A stretch of DNA of 64,000 nucleotides from Pontibacter sp. G13. Its GTDB lineage: Bacteria > Bacteroidota > Bacteroidia > J057. The notes under the pieces are model-generated. The model searched no databases. It saw nothing but the letters and a program-made list of their open reading frames with translations, and was not told the origin of the DNA. The position numbers and the translations under genes are program-made. Where the stretch lies: the NCBI RefSeq assembly GCF_031851795.1, contig NZ_CP134696.1, forward strand, positions 682,001 through 746,000, given 5' to 3'. Of the stretch, positions 54,668 to 62,696 are shown piece after piece (positions within the stretch are counted from its first letter, which is position 1; every line of letters starts with the position of its first letter).

Positions 54668-55711
54668 ATGAGCAGCAGTATACTGTCGAGCCTTCCAACA
54701 TGGGTTGTGCTTGTAACCTTGGCACTTTTCAGCAGCGCCCCTTCCCCCAGCTCAAGGATCGATCAAGGACTTTTTGATCAAGACACCCCCCTTGACGCTG
54801 AACTCACCTTTGATTTTCGGGAATTCTCCAAGGAGAAATATGAGGAGGAATATCATCCAGCCTATTTGAAGGTGGCCTCCAAAGACGGCAATTGGACAGC
54901 CGATTCCATCCGCATTCGCAGTCGTGGCAACTTCCGCAAGCAATATTGCCATCTCCCACCCATCAAGCTGAATCTCAAGGGTTCTGTTTTTCAATCTCAA
55001 GAAACCAAGACCCTCTCCAAAATCAAGATGGTCACTTCCTGCAAAAATCAGGACCAATTCCAGCAATTTGTCCTCCGAGAATATCTGGCCTATCGCATTT
55101 ATCAGATTCTCACGCCTTGGAGTTTTCGGGTACGACTGATTCGCCTAAAACTGATTGACTCCACTGGAAAACGGAAAGATCGGCAGCAATACGGATTTGT
55201 CATTGAACCCATCAAGCACCTCGCAGAGCGCATGGATTGTCTCGAAATCGAACCCCCACGGCTCAGAGATGGGGACCTAGACCGTCAACAGGCGACCTTG
55301 ATGTACCTTTTCGAATATCTCGTCGGAAATACAGATTACTCCATCGGCAACCTCCACAATCTGAAGGTCATCCGGCCTGATGATGTCAAGGATGATCGGA
55401 TCATGCCCATTCCCTATGACTTTGACTACACGGGACTAGCCAATACCAACTATGCCATTCCGCACGAAAAGCTCGGGACCGATGATGTCAAAATCCGAAT
55501 ATACCTAGGGGCTTGCCGAGGAGAGGCAGAATGGAATCAAGCATGGGAATTGATTGAATCCCACCAGGCTGAAATCCTTGCTTTGCCTGACCAGATCGAG
55601 GGATTGGACCCATATTCTCGAAATTTTTGCAAGGAATATCTGGAGGATTGCTTTCGGGAATTCAGCAAGGAATCCCGGAGGAATCGCACCTTGGCGGCGA
55701 CTTGTCATTGA
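54668..55711 (+). CDS. CotH-kinase-like exported protein (second copy)
   Basis: 347 residues from ATG 54668. Sec signal then 'IRSRGNFRKQYCHLPPIKLNL', 'REYLAYRIYQILTPWSFRVRL', 'VGNTDYSIGNLHNLKVI' and 'PIPYDFDYTGLANTNYA'. The same blocks occur in the gene at 36950-38017, so both belong to one family; they are separate in location and diverged, so the duplication is old. A predicted atypical kinase by resemblance to CotH; substrate not known. It lies 36 bp after the Spy-like gene, so the stress operon may extend to it. Confidence 0.7.
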   Translation: MSSSILSSLPTWVVLVTLALFSSAPSPSSRIDQGLFDQDTPLDAELTFDFREFSKEKYEEEYHPAYLKVASKDGNWTADSIRIRSRGNFRKQYCHLPPIKLNLKGSVFQSQETKTLSKIKMVTSCKNQDQFQQFVLREYLAYRIYQILTPWSFRVRLIRLKLIDSTGKRKDRQQYGFVIEPIKHLAERMDCLEIEPPRLRDGDLDRQQATLMYLFEYLVGNTDYSIGNLHNLKVIRPDDVKDDRIMPIPYDFDYTGLANTNYAIPHEKLGTDDVKIRIYLGACRGEAEWNQAWELIESHQAEILALPDQIEGLDPYSRNFCKEYLEDCFREFSKESRRNRTLAATCH

Positions 55712-55727
55712 TTACCCCTAAAGGCAA

Positions 55728-55765
55728 AAAACCGAATTCCTCCGCGCTTGGAAGAATTCGGTTTT
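55728..55765. terminator. Bidirectional hairpin terminator
   Basis: 12-bp stem AAAACCGAATTC / GAATTCGGTTTT with a 14-nt loop. Between the CotH-like gene and the convergent HEAT-like gene. Confidence 0.85.
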
Positions 55766-55785
55766 GAAGTTCAGGGAATCCTCAT

Positions 55786-56439
55786 CTAGAATTTTTGGAA
55801 TTGGGCTTCACTCTGTAGCTCTTCCAACAACTCTAGGGCAGTCCTTCTCACCTTGGCATCTTGATCATTCAAGGTGATGAATTGGATGGTGGCCAGATCT
55901 GTCAGTTTATGGAGTGCGGCCAATCTGACCTTCACGACCCGATCATTCTTAGCTACAAAAGCCAATCCCTTTTGATCGGTCAACAACTCCACTGCACGAA
56001 GGCGAACGCTCACGATACGGTCGTTATGAGCGATGAATCGGATGGTACCTTGATCTGATATCCGGTTGAGTGCCAACATTCGAAGATCAGTTCTCGAATC
56101 GTTTTTCGCGACAAATCCCAAGGCAGATTCATCGGTCAATTTCAAGATGGCCTGACGGCGAATATCGGCGATTCGATCATTGCAGGCGACAAATTTCAAT
56201 GCTCCTTGATGGGTCAGCATGTCTACTGCCAAAGATCGGATGTCAGTATGGGAGTCATTTTGAGCAACGAAGGCAATCGTACTTTGATCCTCTAGGCGTT
56301 GAAGCGCGTATGTTCGGATCTTGGGATCAGGGTCGTTGATGGCTTGGTGCTTGAAGGTTTCCTGCATGGAGTGCTGAGCTTGGATAGACAGCGCAAACAA
56401 GCACAGAAATAGCGTGTGGAAGAGGTAGGAGGTTTTCAT
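55786..56439 (-). CDS. Exported HEAT-like repeat protein
   Basis: 217 residues. Sec signal ends 'LSIQAQ'. The mature protein is built of seven to eight near-identical repeats of about 24 residues, pattern '(A/R)FVAxNDxxxxIRxxAxxxLTDQ'. Examples: 'AFVAQNDSHTDIRSLAV', 'GFVAKNDSRTDLRMLAL', 'RFIAHNDRIVSVRLRAV'. It is a helical solenoid, probably HEAT-like, of unusually short and uniform repeat length. Function unknown; exported scaffold or binding protein. It is transcribed alone and convergent with the CotH-like gene. Confidence 0.85.
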   Translation of the reverse strand: MKTSYLFHTLFLCLFALSIQAQHSMQETFKHQAINDPDPKIRTYALQRLEDQSTIAFVAQNDSHTDIRSLAVDMLTHQGALKFVACNDRIADIRRQAILKLTDESALGFVAKNDSRTDLRMLALNRISDQGTIRFIAHNDRIVSVRLRAVELLTDQKGLAFVAKNDRVVKVRLAALHKLTDLATIQFITLNDQDAKVRRTALELLEELQSEAQFQKF

Positions 56440-56569
56440 GCTAGGAGGACCATGATGCAGTAGAATGAGTTGCTTTCATCTGGATCAAAGGCAGATTTTT
56501 ATTCAGCAAGGGAGAATGTTCGCAGGAGCATTGCAAATCACTTTCGACAGGGCCCCATTTCCGCCTTTC

Positions 56570-57532
56570 TTATCGAAACTTGCCGACCCATCTTCGATAC
56601 CGAGTGACCACTCCCACATGCAAACCCGTAATTAGTGCAACCTGAGCATTATCCATCTCTATGTTCAGACAATTGTCAAGGGTTCGTTTGAGCCTTTTGT
56701 GATCGCCTCGTTTGAGACCGATCTCCTTTCCCTCGGCTTTGCCCTCGATTTTGCCCTCGATTTTGCCTTCGATCTTTCCTTCGGCTTTGCCCTTTCTTTG
56801 GGCAGCCTCGGCGTTTTCATCCATCAGAAAATCCCAGTCCCATTGTTCCTTGAGACTGTCCAAATAGGCATGAAATTCATGCTGACTCAGTTTGGAAATT
56901 TCAGATTGCTTCATCAGTTCCTCATAAATGGTGCCTTTCATCATGGGCGGAACTTCCTTCATCTCGTGAAGGTGCCGAAATAGATACACCCAATGGTCGT
57001 AGGGTGTTTTCAGTTCGTTGAGCCCCTTGATGAATTTGGGCGTTTCGATGAATATCAAGTTGATCTTTTCATAAGATACGGATTTGTCGGTGATATCCGT
57101 CAACTGATAATGATGATATTCAGGCCTATCCCGCTTTTTTCGTTCGTCAAACCTATACCCCAACATTCCGATGAAATAGGTGGCATGGATTCTATATTTC
57201 CAGATTTTCCCCCGTTTGGCTTGATGCTGAATCATCGCAGCTACATAGAAAATCCCTCGGTCCATAAAATGGGTCTGGCGCATCCGTTGAATTTCCACAA
57301 TGATATGTTCCCCATTACTGCTGATGCATCGGAGATCCACAATGGCTTTTCGGCTATCAGCATGCTCCCCCGGAAATTCCTGGGGTTGGAGTTCGAGATC
57401 TACAATTTCGATTGAGCCCACAAGCATGGCATTCAGAAAGTGAATCAACAGGGGCTTGTCCTCGGGTCGACCAAACAAGTACTTGAACCCGAAATCACTC
57501 ATGAGGTTGAGGTAGCGGTCTTTGAGTTCCAT
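56570..57532 (-). CDS. Rpn/PD-(D/E)XK nuclease-family protein
   Basis: 320 residues. The family (recombination-promoting nuclease/PDDEXK transposase-like) opens with 'MSDFGFKYLFGRPEDKPLLIHFLNAML'. The nuclease core has Asp in 'KAIVDLRC' and Glu-Ile-Gln in 'HIIVEIQRM', the D..ExQ version of the fold. Near the C-terminus is a repetitive Gly-Lys-Ile-Glu stretch ('EGKIEGKIEGKIEGK'), encoded by 12-bp DNA repeats. Members are thought to nick DNA and promote recombination, and are often mobile. No inverted repeats or target-site duplication are visible. Confidence 0.9.
   Translation of the reverse strand: MELKDRYLNLMSDFGFKYLFGRPEDKPLLIHFLNAMLVGSIEIVDLELQPQEFPGEHADSRKAIVDLRCISSNGEHIIVEIQRMRQTHFMDRGIFYVAAMIQHQAKRGKIWKYRIHATYFIGMLGYRFDERKKRDRPEYHHYQLTDITDKSVSYEKINLIFIETPKFIKGLNELKTPYDHWVYLFRHLHEMKEVPPMMKGTIYEELMKQSEISKLSQHEFHAYLDSLKEQWDWDFLMDENAEAAQRKGKAEGKIEGKIEGKIEGKAEGKEIGLKRGDHKRLKRTLDNCLNIEMDNAQVALITGLHVGVVTRYRRWVGKFR
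56726..56794 (-). repeat. 12-bp repeats coding for Gly-Lys-(Ile/Ala)-Glu
   Basis: Five to six in-frame 12-bp units (core TTTGCCCTCGAT) within the C-terminal part of the Rpn nuclease gene. Slippage here adds or removes four residues without changing the frame. Confidence 0.75.
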
Positions 57533-57754
57533 AGATGAGGTTTTGGCTGCAATTACCTAGACCGCAGATAGGTTGGCAAACACAGATTTTTGCATTTGCT
57601 CGAATTTTGGAGCCATATTTTCCGGGAAATATTCCGAGAATGCCTACGTTTTTGATCGCTTTTCAGACTGGAAATGCCTCTGGGGAATGGAATCCCACAC
57701 TTCCCTCCGACCCGATTAATACATCCTGAAAGGCATTTGCTCAACTAGGACCAA

Positions 57755-58828
57755 TCAAAACATCCCCCAGGCTGGAACTGCATTACCCTCAAAATCAAAC
57801 AAAGCTGTATTTTCGCAGCAAGAACCCTCTGTACCTTGTTCCCCATCAAATGGAACCGCAGCCGCTCCCCAATAGCTCAAACCTCCGGATTCATCCAACG
57901 AAGCCAACCGCATCATTTCCTCAACAAAATCCGCCTGTCCCTCAAAGGTCGCCGGATATGCTGGCAAGATAAGCTGCTCCTCCTCCCCGACCAGATTGTG
58001 CGTCCAATCCCCCCAATCCAGCGTAAATGGATAGGCTGTCTCCGCTATCCAGATGGGAAGTCCAGACAAGTCATGTGCTTGCTTCAATTTCTGCTCCCAA
58101 TCAGACAGGTCTTTCCCGTGCCATTGAGGATAAAGCGAAACTCCGATCAGATCAATTTCTTCCAGATCTGTATCCGCCAGCCAAGCATCTATTCGATCCA
58201 ATCCAGCAAAGTGAAGCATGATTTGAGCGCGAGGACTCGCAGCTCGGATGGAATGGGTTGCAGCAGCAATGAGTTGTTGGTATTGCCAAGGATGGTCAAA
58301 TCGATGTCCATAGGGCAATAGAAAGCCTGAATTGATTTCATTGCCGATCTGGATAACTTCGGGCTGCCATTCCGAAGCGATCTTGTAGAAATATGCAGAA
58401 ACCGAATCACGAAGCTCTTCAAACGTCAATCCCTGCCAGCTGGGAGGAATCGACTGGTGGCCGGGATCAGCCCATGTATCGGAAAGATGCACAGTGAGCC
58501 ATATCCCCATTCCTTCACCTCGAATTTCACCGATCGTCTTCCCCACCGAATCCCAACCATGATCCGGATTCTGGGCTTCCTTCCACAATCTCAGCCGCAT
58601 CAGGTCTACCCCTTTCTCCCGGCAAAATGACAACAACTCCACGGGAGTTCCTTCCGCATCTCGAAAAATAAACCCAGATCTCGCCAAGGCTTGATATTCG
58701 GAAAGGTCCAAGGATAGAATCGCTGGAGGAGATGGATTAGGCTCTACAGGAGGCTCTGGAGCTTGACAACCCCATATCCAGACACTCATCAGAACAGCAG
58801 AAAACCAACACAGGCGAGAATAAACCAT
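57755..58828 (-). CDS. Lipoprotein GH53 arabinogalactan endo-beta-1,4-galactanase
   Basis: 357 residues from ATG 58828 (frame opens at 58843). Lipobox 'IWGC' near residue 20 predicts an anchored lipoprotein. GH53 pattern: 'LSEYQALARSGFIFRDAEG', 'GVDLMRLRLWKEAQNPDHG', the acid/base Glu in 'IQIGNEINSGFLLPYG', and the nucleophile Glu in 'IWIAETAYPFT'. Cleaves beta-1,4-galactan in pectin-type polysaccharides. No susCD pair or other carbohydrate gene is next to it, so it is outside a typical utilisation locus. Confidence 0.95.
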   Translation of the reverse strand: MVYSRLCWFSAVLMSVWIWGCQAPEPPVEPNPSPPAILSLDLSEYQALARSGFIFRDAEGTPVELLSFCREKGVDLMRLRLWKEAQNPDHGWDSVGKTIGEIRGEGMGIWLTVHLSDTWADPGHQSIPPSWQGLTFEELRDSVSAYFYKIASEWQPEVIQIGNEINSGFLLPYGHRFDHPWQYQQLIAAATHSIRAASPRAQIMLHFAGLDRIDAWLADTDLEEIDLIGVSLYPQWHGKDLSDWEQKLKQAHDLSGLPIWIAETAYPFTLDWGDWTHNLVGEEEQLILPAYPATFEGQADFVEEMMRLASLDESGGLSYWGAAAVPFDGEQGTEGSCCENTALFDFEGNAVPAWGMF

Positions 58829-58881
58829 TCCCGAAATTGGCAAAAAATCCTGAAAATCATCCCCATCCGGGCCAATATCGA

Positions 58882-59349
58882 TTATCCACCGAATCCAGTC
58901 AGCCAGATTCCAGCGAGGATGACTCCGGCAGCCAAGGCAAGCGTCAGCCTTTGGTGGGCAGGAAATTTGGTTTCCAATACCGATTCTTGGGGTTGGTCAG
59001 GATGAAAACGAACCGGTACCTCATCGCCGGATCGATAGGCTTCAATCAGCATTTGGACAGGCTTGCTGGAAGGAAAGAAGGGTTCCAGATCGGCAAAACG
59101 CCCCGTTGAGAAATACGTCTCCCCCTCCCAGTGAAACTCATAGGAGATATCGAGCGCATACATCGGCGCGCCATCCTCATCGGGGACCTCGGCAATTTCA
59201 GATTTGAGAATGGTTGCAGATGCCGTCTCCCATTTACCGGAAATCATCGAAATAAAGAGCGCACGAAGCGGATTGGAAGCGATCAAGCATCCGAGGCACA
59301 GGAGGCCCCAGCCCATCCATTCGGCAGAAAAATCAAGAAGTACATTCAT
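58882..59349 (-). CDS. DUF3592 membrane protein
   Basis: 155 residues from ATG 59349. Two membrane helices (about 12-30 and 132-150) bracket a beta-rich domain with 'WETASATILKSEIAEV', 'YALDISYEFHWEGETYFSTGRFADLEPFF' and 'EVPVRFHPDQPQESVLE', the DUF3592 pattern. Extracytoplasmic domain of unknown role. Lies upstream of the GH53 lipoprotein gene on the same strand (53 bp gap). Confidence 0.85.
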   Translation of the reverse strand: MNVLLDFSAEWMGWGLLCLGCLIASNPLRALFISMISGKWETASATILKSEIAEVPDEDGAPMYALDISYEFHWEGETYFSTGRFADLEPFFPSSKPVQMLIEAYRSGDEVPVRFHPDQPQESVLETKFPAHQRLTLALAAGVILAGIWLTGFGG

Positions 59350-59726
59350 CAACAATGGGGGTAGAAGGGTCGAACATATGAACTGAACGCCGCATTTGCG
59401 ACCCGCATTGCACGCTTACGCCCAAAATGCATCGACTTATGGAATATCTAAGGCCCGAAGGGATGAATGGTCTGGAATCGGGGCTGAGTGGCTGGGTTCT
59501 CAGATGGAGATGATTTTGGGGGTGCCCCACCTCGGGGACGAGCCCTTTCGGTGGGTCGTGCCCTTCCAGGCTCGCTGACGCTCGGTCCCGCCATATCAGA
59601 AACTGCTTGACATTCTTCCAAGTGTGGCGCGACTGCTCCCAAGGTCGCCCCTTTCAGGCCACTCACCCCTCCACAAGCCATCCCGACGGGGGTCTAGAGA
59701 CCTTTTGGGAAGCGCAGAAAAAAAAC
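59350..59726. other. Intergenic stretch with a GC-rich repeat-like island
   Basis: 377 bp. No convincing gene. From about 59518 to 59600 the DNA becomes GC-rich with short self-complementary groups ('GGGGGTGCCCC', 'CTCGCTGACGCTCGG'), like a dispersed intergenic repeat. The end from 59666 is the 3' flank of the duplicated FGE-fold gene and matches 61217 onwards. Confidence 0.5.
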
Positions 59727-60978
59727 TCATCGAGATTCACGAACCAATCTGAAACCTGACCCCGAGTAGTCGCCAAATAGCCAAATAGAAGCTCGGTACC
59801 AAAAATTACATTCCTCTGATCCGGAATCGGCATTACCGCCTCGCTCAATACGATATTCTGGATGATATGCACTCCTCAACACACTGTCTGACTCTATACC
59901 AAGACTATGAAGCCTGGCAACAGAGGCAGCTGAATCATCCACCCACTCGGCAGCATTTCCCAGCATATCATACAAGCCAATCTCGTTAGGGAGTTTCTGC
60001 ATGACGGGATGGAACAATCCTCCTGAATTGCCGCCATGCCAAGCATACATATCCAACAGGGAATCCGGCAATTGCTCGTCAACATATTTCATGTCTCTAC
60101 CCCTTGCAGCAAACTCCCATTCCTGCTCGGTTGGCAGCCGATAGGTGATAAGAGAAACCGCATTTAGGCGATTGATGAACTCCCTCACTTGCCAAAAAGG
60201 TCTTGATACCGGACAATCCCAACAAGCTTGTTCGTACTCCAAAGCAGTGAAGCGGTTCCCCATGATGGCCGCCCATTGCGCTTGGGTCACCTCGGATTCA
60301 CTGATCCAAAAATCTGACACAGAAACCTCCGCTGAACCTTCTTTTTGAGTTCGCTGTTCAAAATCCCCTCCTTCCACGAAGATCATATCGGGTAAGGACA
60401 GTTCCCCTCCTTGTTTTGATAGGAGATCTCGAAGTCCCCAAATGACAGCTGGCCGGTATTGGCCATCGGGAAACTCCGATAAATAGGTCTGGAACAATTC
60501 GATTTGAGGAGAATCGGCAATCTGAGTCCAAAGCTCATCTTCCCGCACCCGATACGCCTTTGCTTCATATTGTCGGCACAAATCACAATCCAGTGCACGA
60601 CACCACCTCCGGAAATCTTTGATTTTCAGGCCGCCAACCCAATCCCAACCAAGTGCCGTCCCAGTACGCCGAGACTCAATCCCGGTGCGTTCTACTAATT
60701 GATCAGCCAGACAGTTATGTGCATATGCCGCCCTCCAATCTCCTCGCAACACCCGCTCGATCTTCTGACAATCACTCAAGCTATTGTCAAGAACTAACCG
60801 ATAAGATGTGAGATAATCCCCTTCAGAAAAATAATTCTCACATTGGGCACGGACAGCATTCGCCAGACCTCCCAACACCATGAGTAAAACTAGGCCTGGT
60901 AGGAATCCTCTGAGTTGATCGATAAATCGCATTCTATAAAGATTATTTGGCACGCACTCTTGCGTCCATTCAGCTAAA
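59666..60978 (-). repeat. Tandem duplication, copy 1 (gene plus flanks)
   Basis: About 1.31 kb repeated at 61217-62531. Both ends match outside the coding region: CCCCTCCACAAGCC at the 3' side and TGCGTCCATTCAGCTAAA at the 5' side. The 5' flank identity of roughly 45 bp means the promoter region was also duplicated. The mid-gene part is almost identical; the ends of the coding region are diverged. Confidence 0.9.
59727..60932 (-). CDS. Exported formylglycine-generating-enzyme-fold (FGE/SUMF1) protein, copy 1
   Basis: 401 residues from ATG 60932 (an earlier GTG seven codons upstream is possible). Sec signal 'GLVLLMVLGGLANAVRAQ'. Residues ~180-400 are the FGE-sulfatase fold: 'DMIFVEGGDFEQRTQ', 'SDFWISESEVTQAQWAAIMGNRF', 'YRLPTEQEWEFAARGRD', 'GLYDMLGNAAEWVDD', 'RGGNADSGSEECNFWYRAS' and terminal 'SGSGFRLVRESR'. 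The catalytic Cys pair of true FGE is not conserved, so it is probably a C-type-lectin-like binding protein rather than an oxidase. The middle of the protein is extracytoplasmic. A near-identical paralogue follows 347 bp upstream. Confidence 0.9.
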   Translation of the reverse strand: MRFIDQLRGFLPGLVLLMVLGGLANAVRAQCENYFSEGDYLTSYRLVLDNSLSDCQKIERVLRGDWRAAYAHNCLADQLVERTGIESRRTGTALGWDWVGGLKIKDFRRWCRALDCDLCRQYEAKAYRVREDELWTQIADSPQIELFQTYLSEFPDGQYRPAVIWGLRDLLSKQGGELSLPDMIFVEGGDFEQRTQKEGSAEVSVSDFWISESEVTQAQWAAIMGNRFTALEYEQACWDCPVSRPFWQVREFINRLNAVSLITYRLPTEQEWEFAARGRDMKYVDEQLPDSLLDMYAWHGGNSGGLFHPVMQKLPNEIGLYDMLGNAAEWVDDSAASVARLHSLGIESDSVLRSAYHPEYRIERGGNADSGSEECNFWYRASIWLFGDYSGSGFRLVRESR

Positions 60979-61279
60979 GAGACTTATACAACTTGCGGTA
61001 TCCTCCTTATTAAGGGAGGGAAGATACTTTGTGCAGCAGTACTAGTATCTCTAGAAAGTTGAAGGCAAAAAGCTACTACAGGCAATCAACATGCAGCGGA
61101 GTGTACTGTTGAAAACCGCATTTTACCTTATTAAGCAAGATGAGGTTTCCACCAAAGAAAAGTTCTTCAGAAACCGAAAATCGTGGGTTACAAATTTGGA
61201 GTTAGCATAATCTCCTCCCCTCCACAAGCCATCCCGACGGGGGGCTAGAGACCTTTTGGGAAGCGCAGAAGAAGAAAAC
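60933..61279. other. Spacer between the two FGE-fold copies
   Basis: 347 bp. The first 46 bp belong to the repeated 5' flank of copy 1, and 61217-61279 to the 3' flank of copy 2. The unique part (60979-61216) has no ORF I can support and no sequence resembling a template repeat for either variable loop. Confidence 0.5.
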
Positions 61280-62531
61280 TCATCGAGATTCACAGACCAA
61301 TCGGAAACCCGCCCCCGAATAATCAACAATTTGGAGAACAGAAGCTCGGTACCAAAAATTACATTCCTCTGGTCCAGAATCGGCATTACCGCCTCGCGCA
61401 ATACTTTGATCTGGATAATCAACGAAACTCGACTCTTCGTCTGACTCAGAATTGGGGTCATGAAGCTTGACAACAGAGGCAGCTGAATCATCTACCCACT
61501 CGGCAGCATTTCCCAGCATATCATACAAGCCAATCTCGTTAGGGAGTTTCTGCATGACGGGATGGAACAATCCTCCTGAATTGCTGCTGTGCCAAGCATA
61601 CATATCCAACAGGGAATCCGGCAATTGCTCGTCAACATATTTCATGTCTCTACCCCTTGCAGCAAACTCCCATTCCTGCTCGGTTGGCAGCCGATAGGTG
61701 ATAGGAGAAACCGCATTTAGGCGATTGATGAACTCCCTCACTTGCCAAAAAGGTCTTGATACCGGACAATCCCAACAAGCTTGTTCGTACTCCAAAGCAG
61801 TGAAGCGGTTCCCCATGATGGCCGCCCATTGCGCTTGGGTCACCTCGGATTCACTGATCCAAAAATCTGACACAGAAACCTCCGCTGAACCTTCTTTTTG
61901 AGTTCGCTGTTCAAAATCCCCTCCTTCCACGAAGATCATATCGGGCAAGGACAGTTCCCCTCCTTGTATAGACAAGAGATTACGAAGTCCCCAAATGACA
62001 GCTGGTCGGTATTGGCCATCGGGAAACTCTGATAAATACGTCTGGAACAATTCGACTTGAGGAGAATCGGCAATCTGAATCCAAAGCTCATCTTCCCGCG
62101 CCCGATACGCCTTTGCTTCATATTGTCGGCACAAATCACAATCAAGTGCACGACACCATCTCTGGAAATCTTTGACTCTTTGGTCCCCAACCCAAACCAA
62201 CCCAATTTCCATTCCTCTACGACTAGACCCAATCCCAGTGCGTTTTACTAATTGATTAGCCAGACAGTGATATCCATAGTACTCTATCCAGTCTCCTCGC
62301 AAGATTCGCTCGATCTTCTGACAATCGCTCAAGTTATCGTCAAGGGCAAATCGATAAGATTTGAGATATTCTCCTACAATGAAACCATCCTCACATTGGG
62401 CACGGACAGCATTCACCTGACCTCCCAACACCATGAGTAAAACTAGGCCTTGGAGGAATCCTCTGAGTTGATCGATAAATCGCATTCTATAAAGATTATT
62501 TGGCACGCACTCTTGCGTCCATTCAGCTAAA
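61217..62531 (-). repeat. Tandem duplication, copy 2 (gene plus flanks)
   Basis: Second copy of the unit at 59666-60978, offset about 1551-1553 bp. The core coding region (about 61484-61953) differs from copy 1 (59931-60400) at only about half a dozen positions. Confidence 0.9.
61280..62485 (-). CDS. Exported formylglycine-generating-enzyme-fold (FGE/SUMF1) protein, copy 2
   Basis: 401 residues from ATG 62485, same length as copy 1. Signal peptide and FGE-fold core are essentially identical to copy 1. Differences concentrate in the N-terminal domain (residues ~35-100) and in two C-terminal segments: 'HDPNSESDEESSFVDYPDQS' in place of 'HSLGIESDSVLRSAYHPEYR', and 'ASVLQIVDYSGAG' in place of 'ASIWLFGDYSGSG'. 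No indels occur in either segment. As in copy 1, the active-site Cys pair is absent. Probably a binding protein with a variable ligand face. Confidence 0.9.
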   Translation of the reverse strand: MRFIDQLRGFLQGLVLLMVLGGQVNAVRAQCEDGFIVGEYLKSYRFALDDNLSDCQKIERILRGDWIEYYGYHCLANQLVKRTGIGSSRRGMEIGLVWVGDQRVKDFQRWCRALDCDLCRQYEAKAYRAREDELWIQIADSPQVELFQTYLSEFPDGQYRPAVIWGLRNLLSIQGGELSLPDMIFVEGGDFEQRTQKEGSAEVSVSDFWISESEVTQAQWAAIMGNRFTALEYEQACWDCPVSRPFWQVREFINRLNAVSPITYRLPTEQEWEFAARGRDMKYVDEQLPDSLLDMYAWHSSNSGGLFHPVMQKLPNEIGLYDMLGNAAEWVDDSAASVVKLHDPNSESDEESSFVDYPDQSIARGGNADSGPEECNFWYRASVLQIVDYSGAGFRLVCESR

Positions 62532-62696
62532 TCAAGGAATATATTTTAACTAATCGTAAAATACATTTTACAATTATACACATTCTCATTTCACAAAAAA
62601 AGGGATAAAATGGATCCTACGAATACTCAGGGGGAGCATCGACCTGTTGGGTAGAACAGTATGCTAGGCGGGAAAATTTGGTCATGTACCTCTCCC

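Noticed and set aside
56570-57532. Active transposon at the Rpn-like gene
   Set aside because: No terminal inverted repeats or target duplications; kept as a nuclease-family gene only.
59448-59681. Minus-strand 77-residue ORF
   Set aside because: Translation of the GC-rich repeat-like island; Arg/Pro/Gly-rich without features.
59666-62531. Complete diversity-generating retroelement
   Set aside because: No reverse transcriptase and no template repeat in the window; substitutions in the loops are not restricted to a template-adenine pattern.
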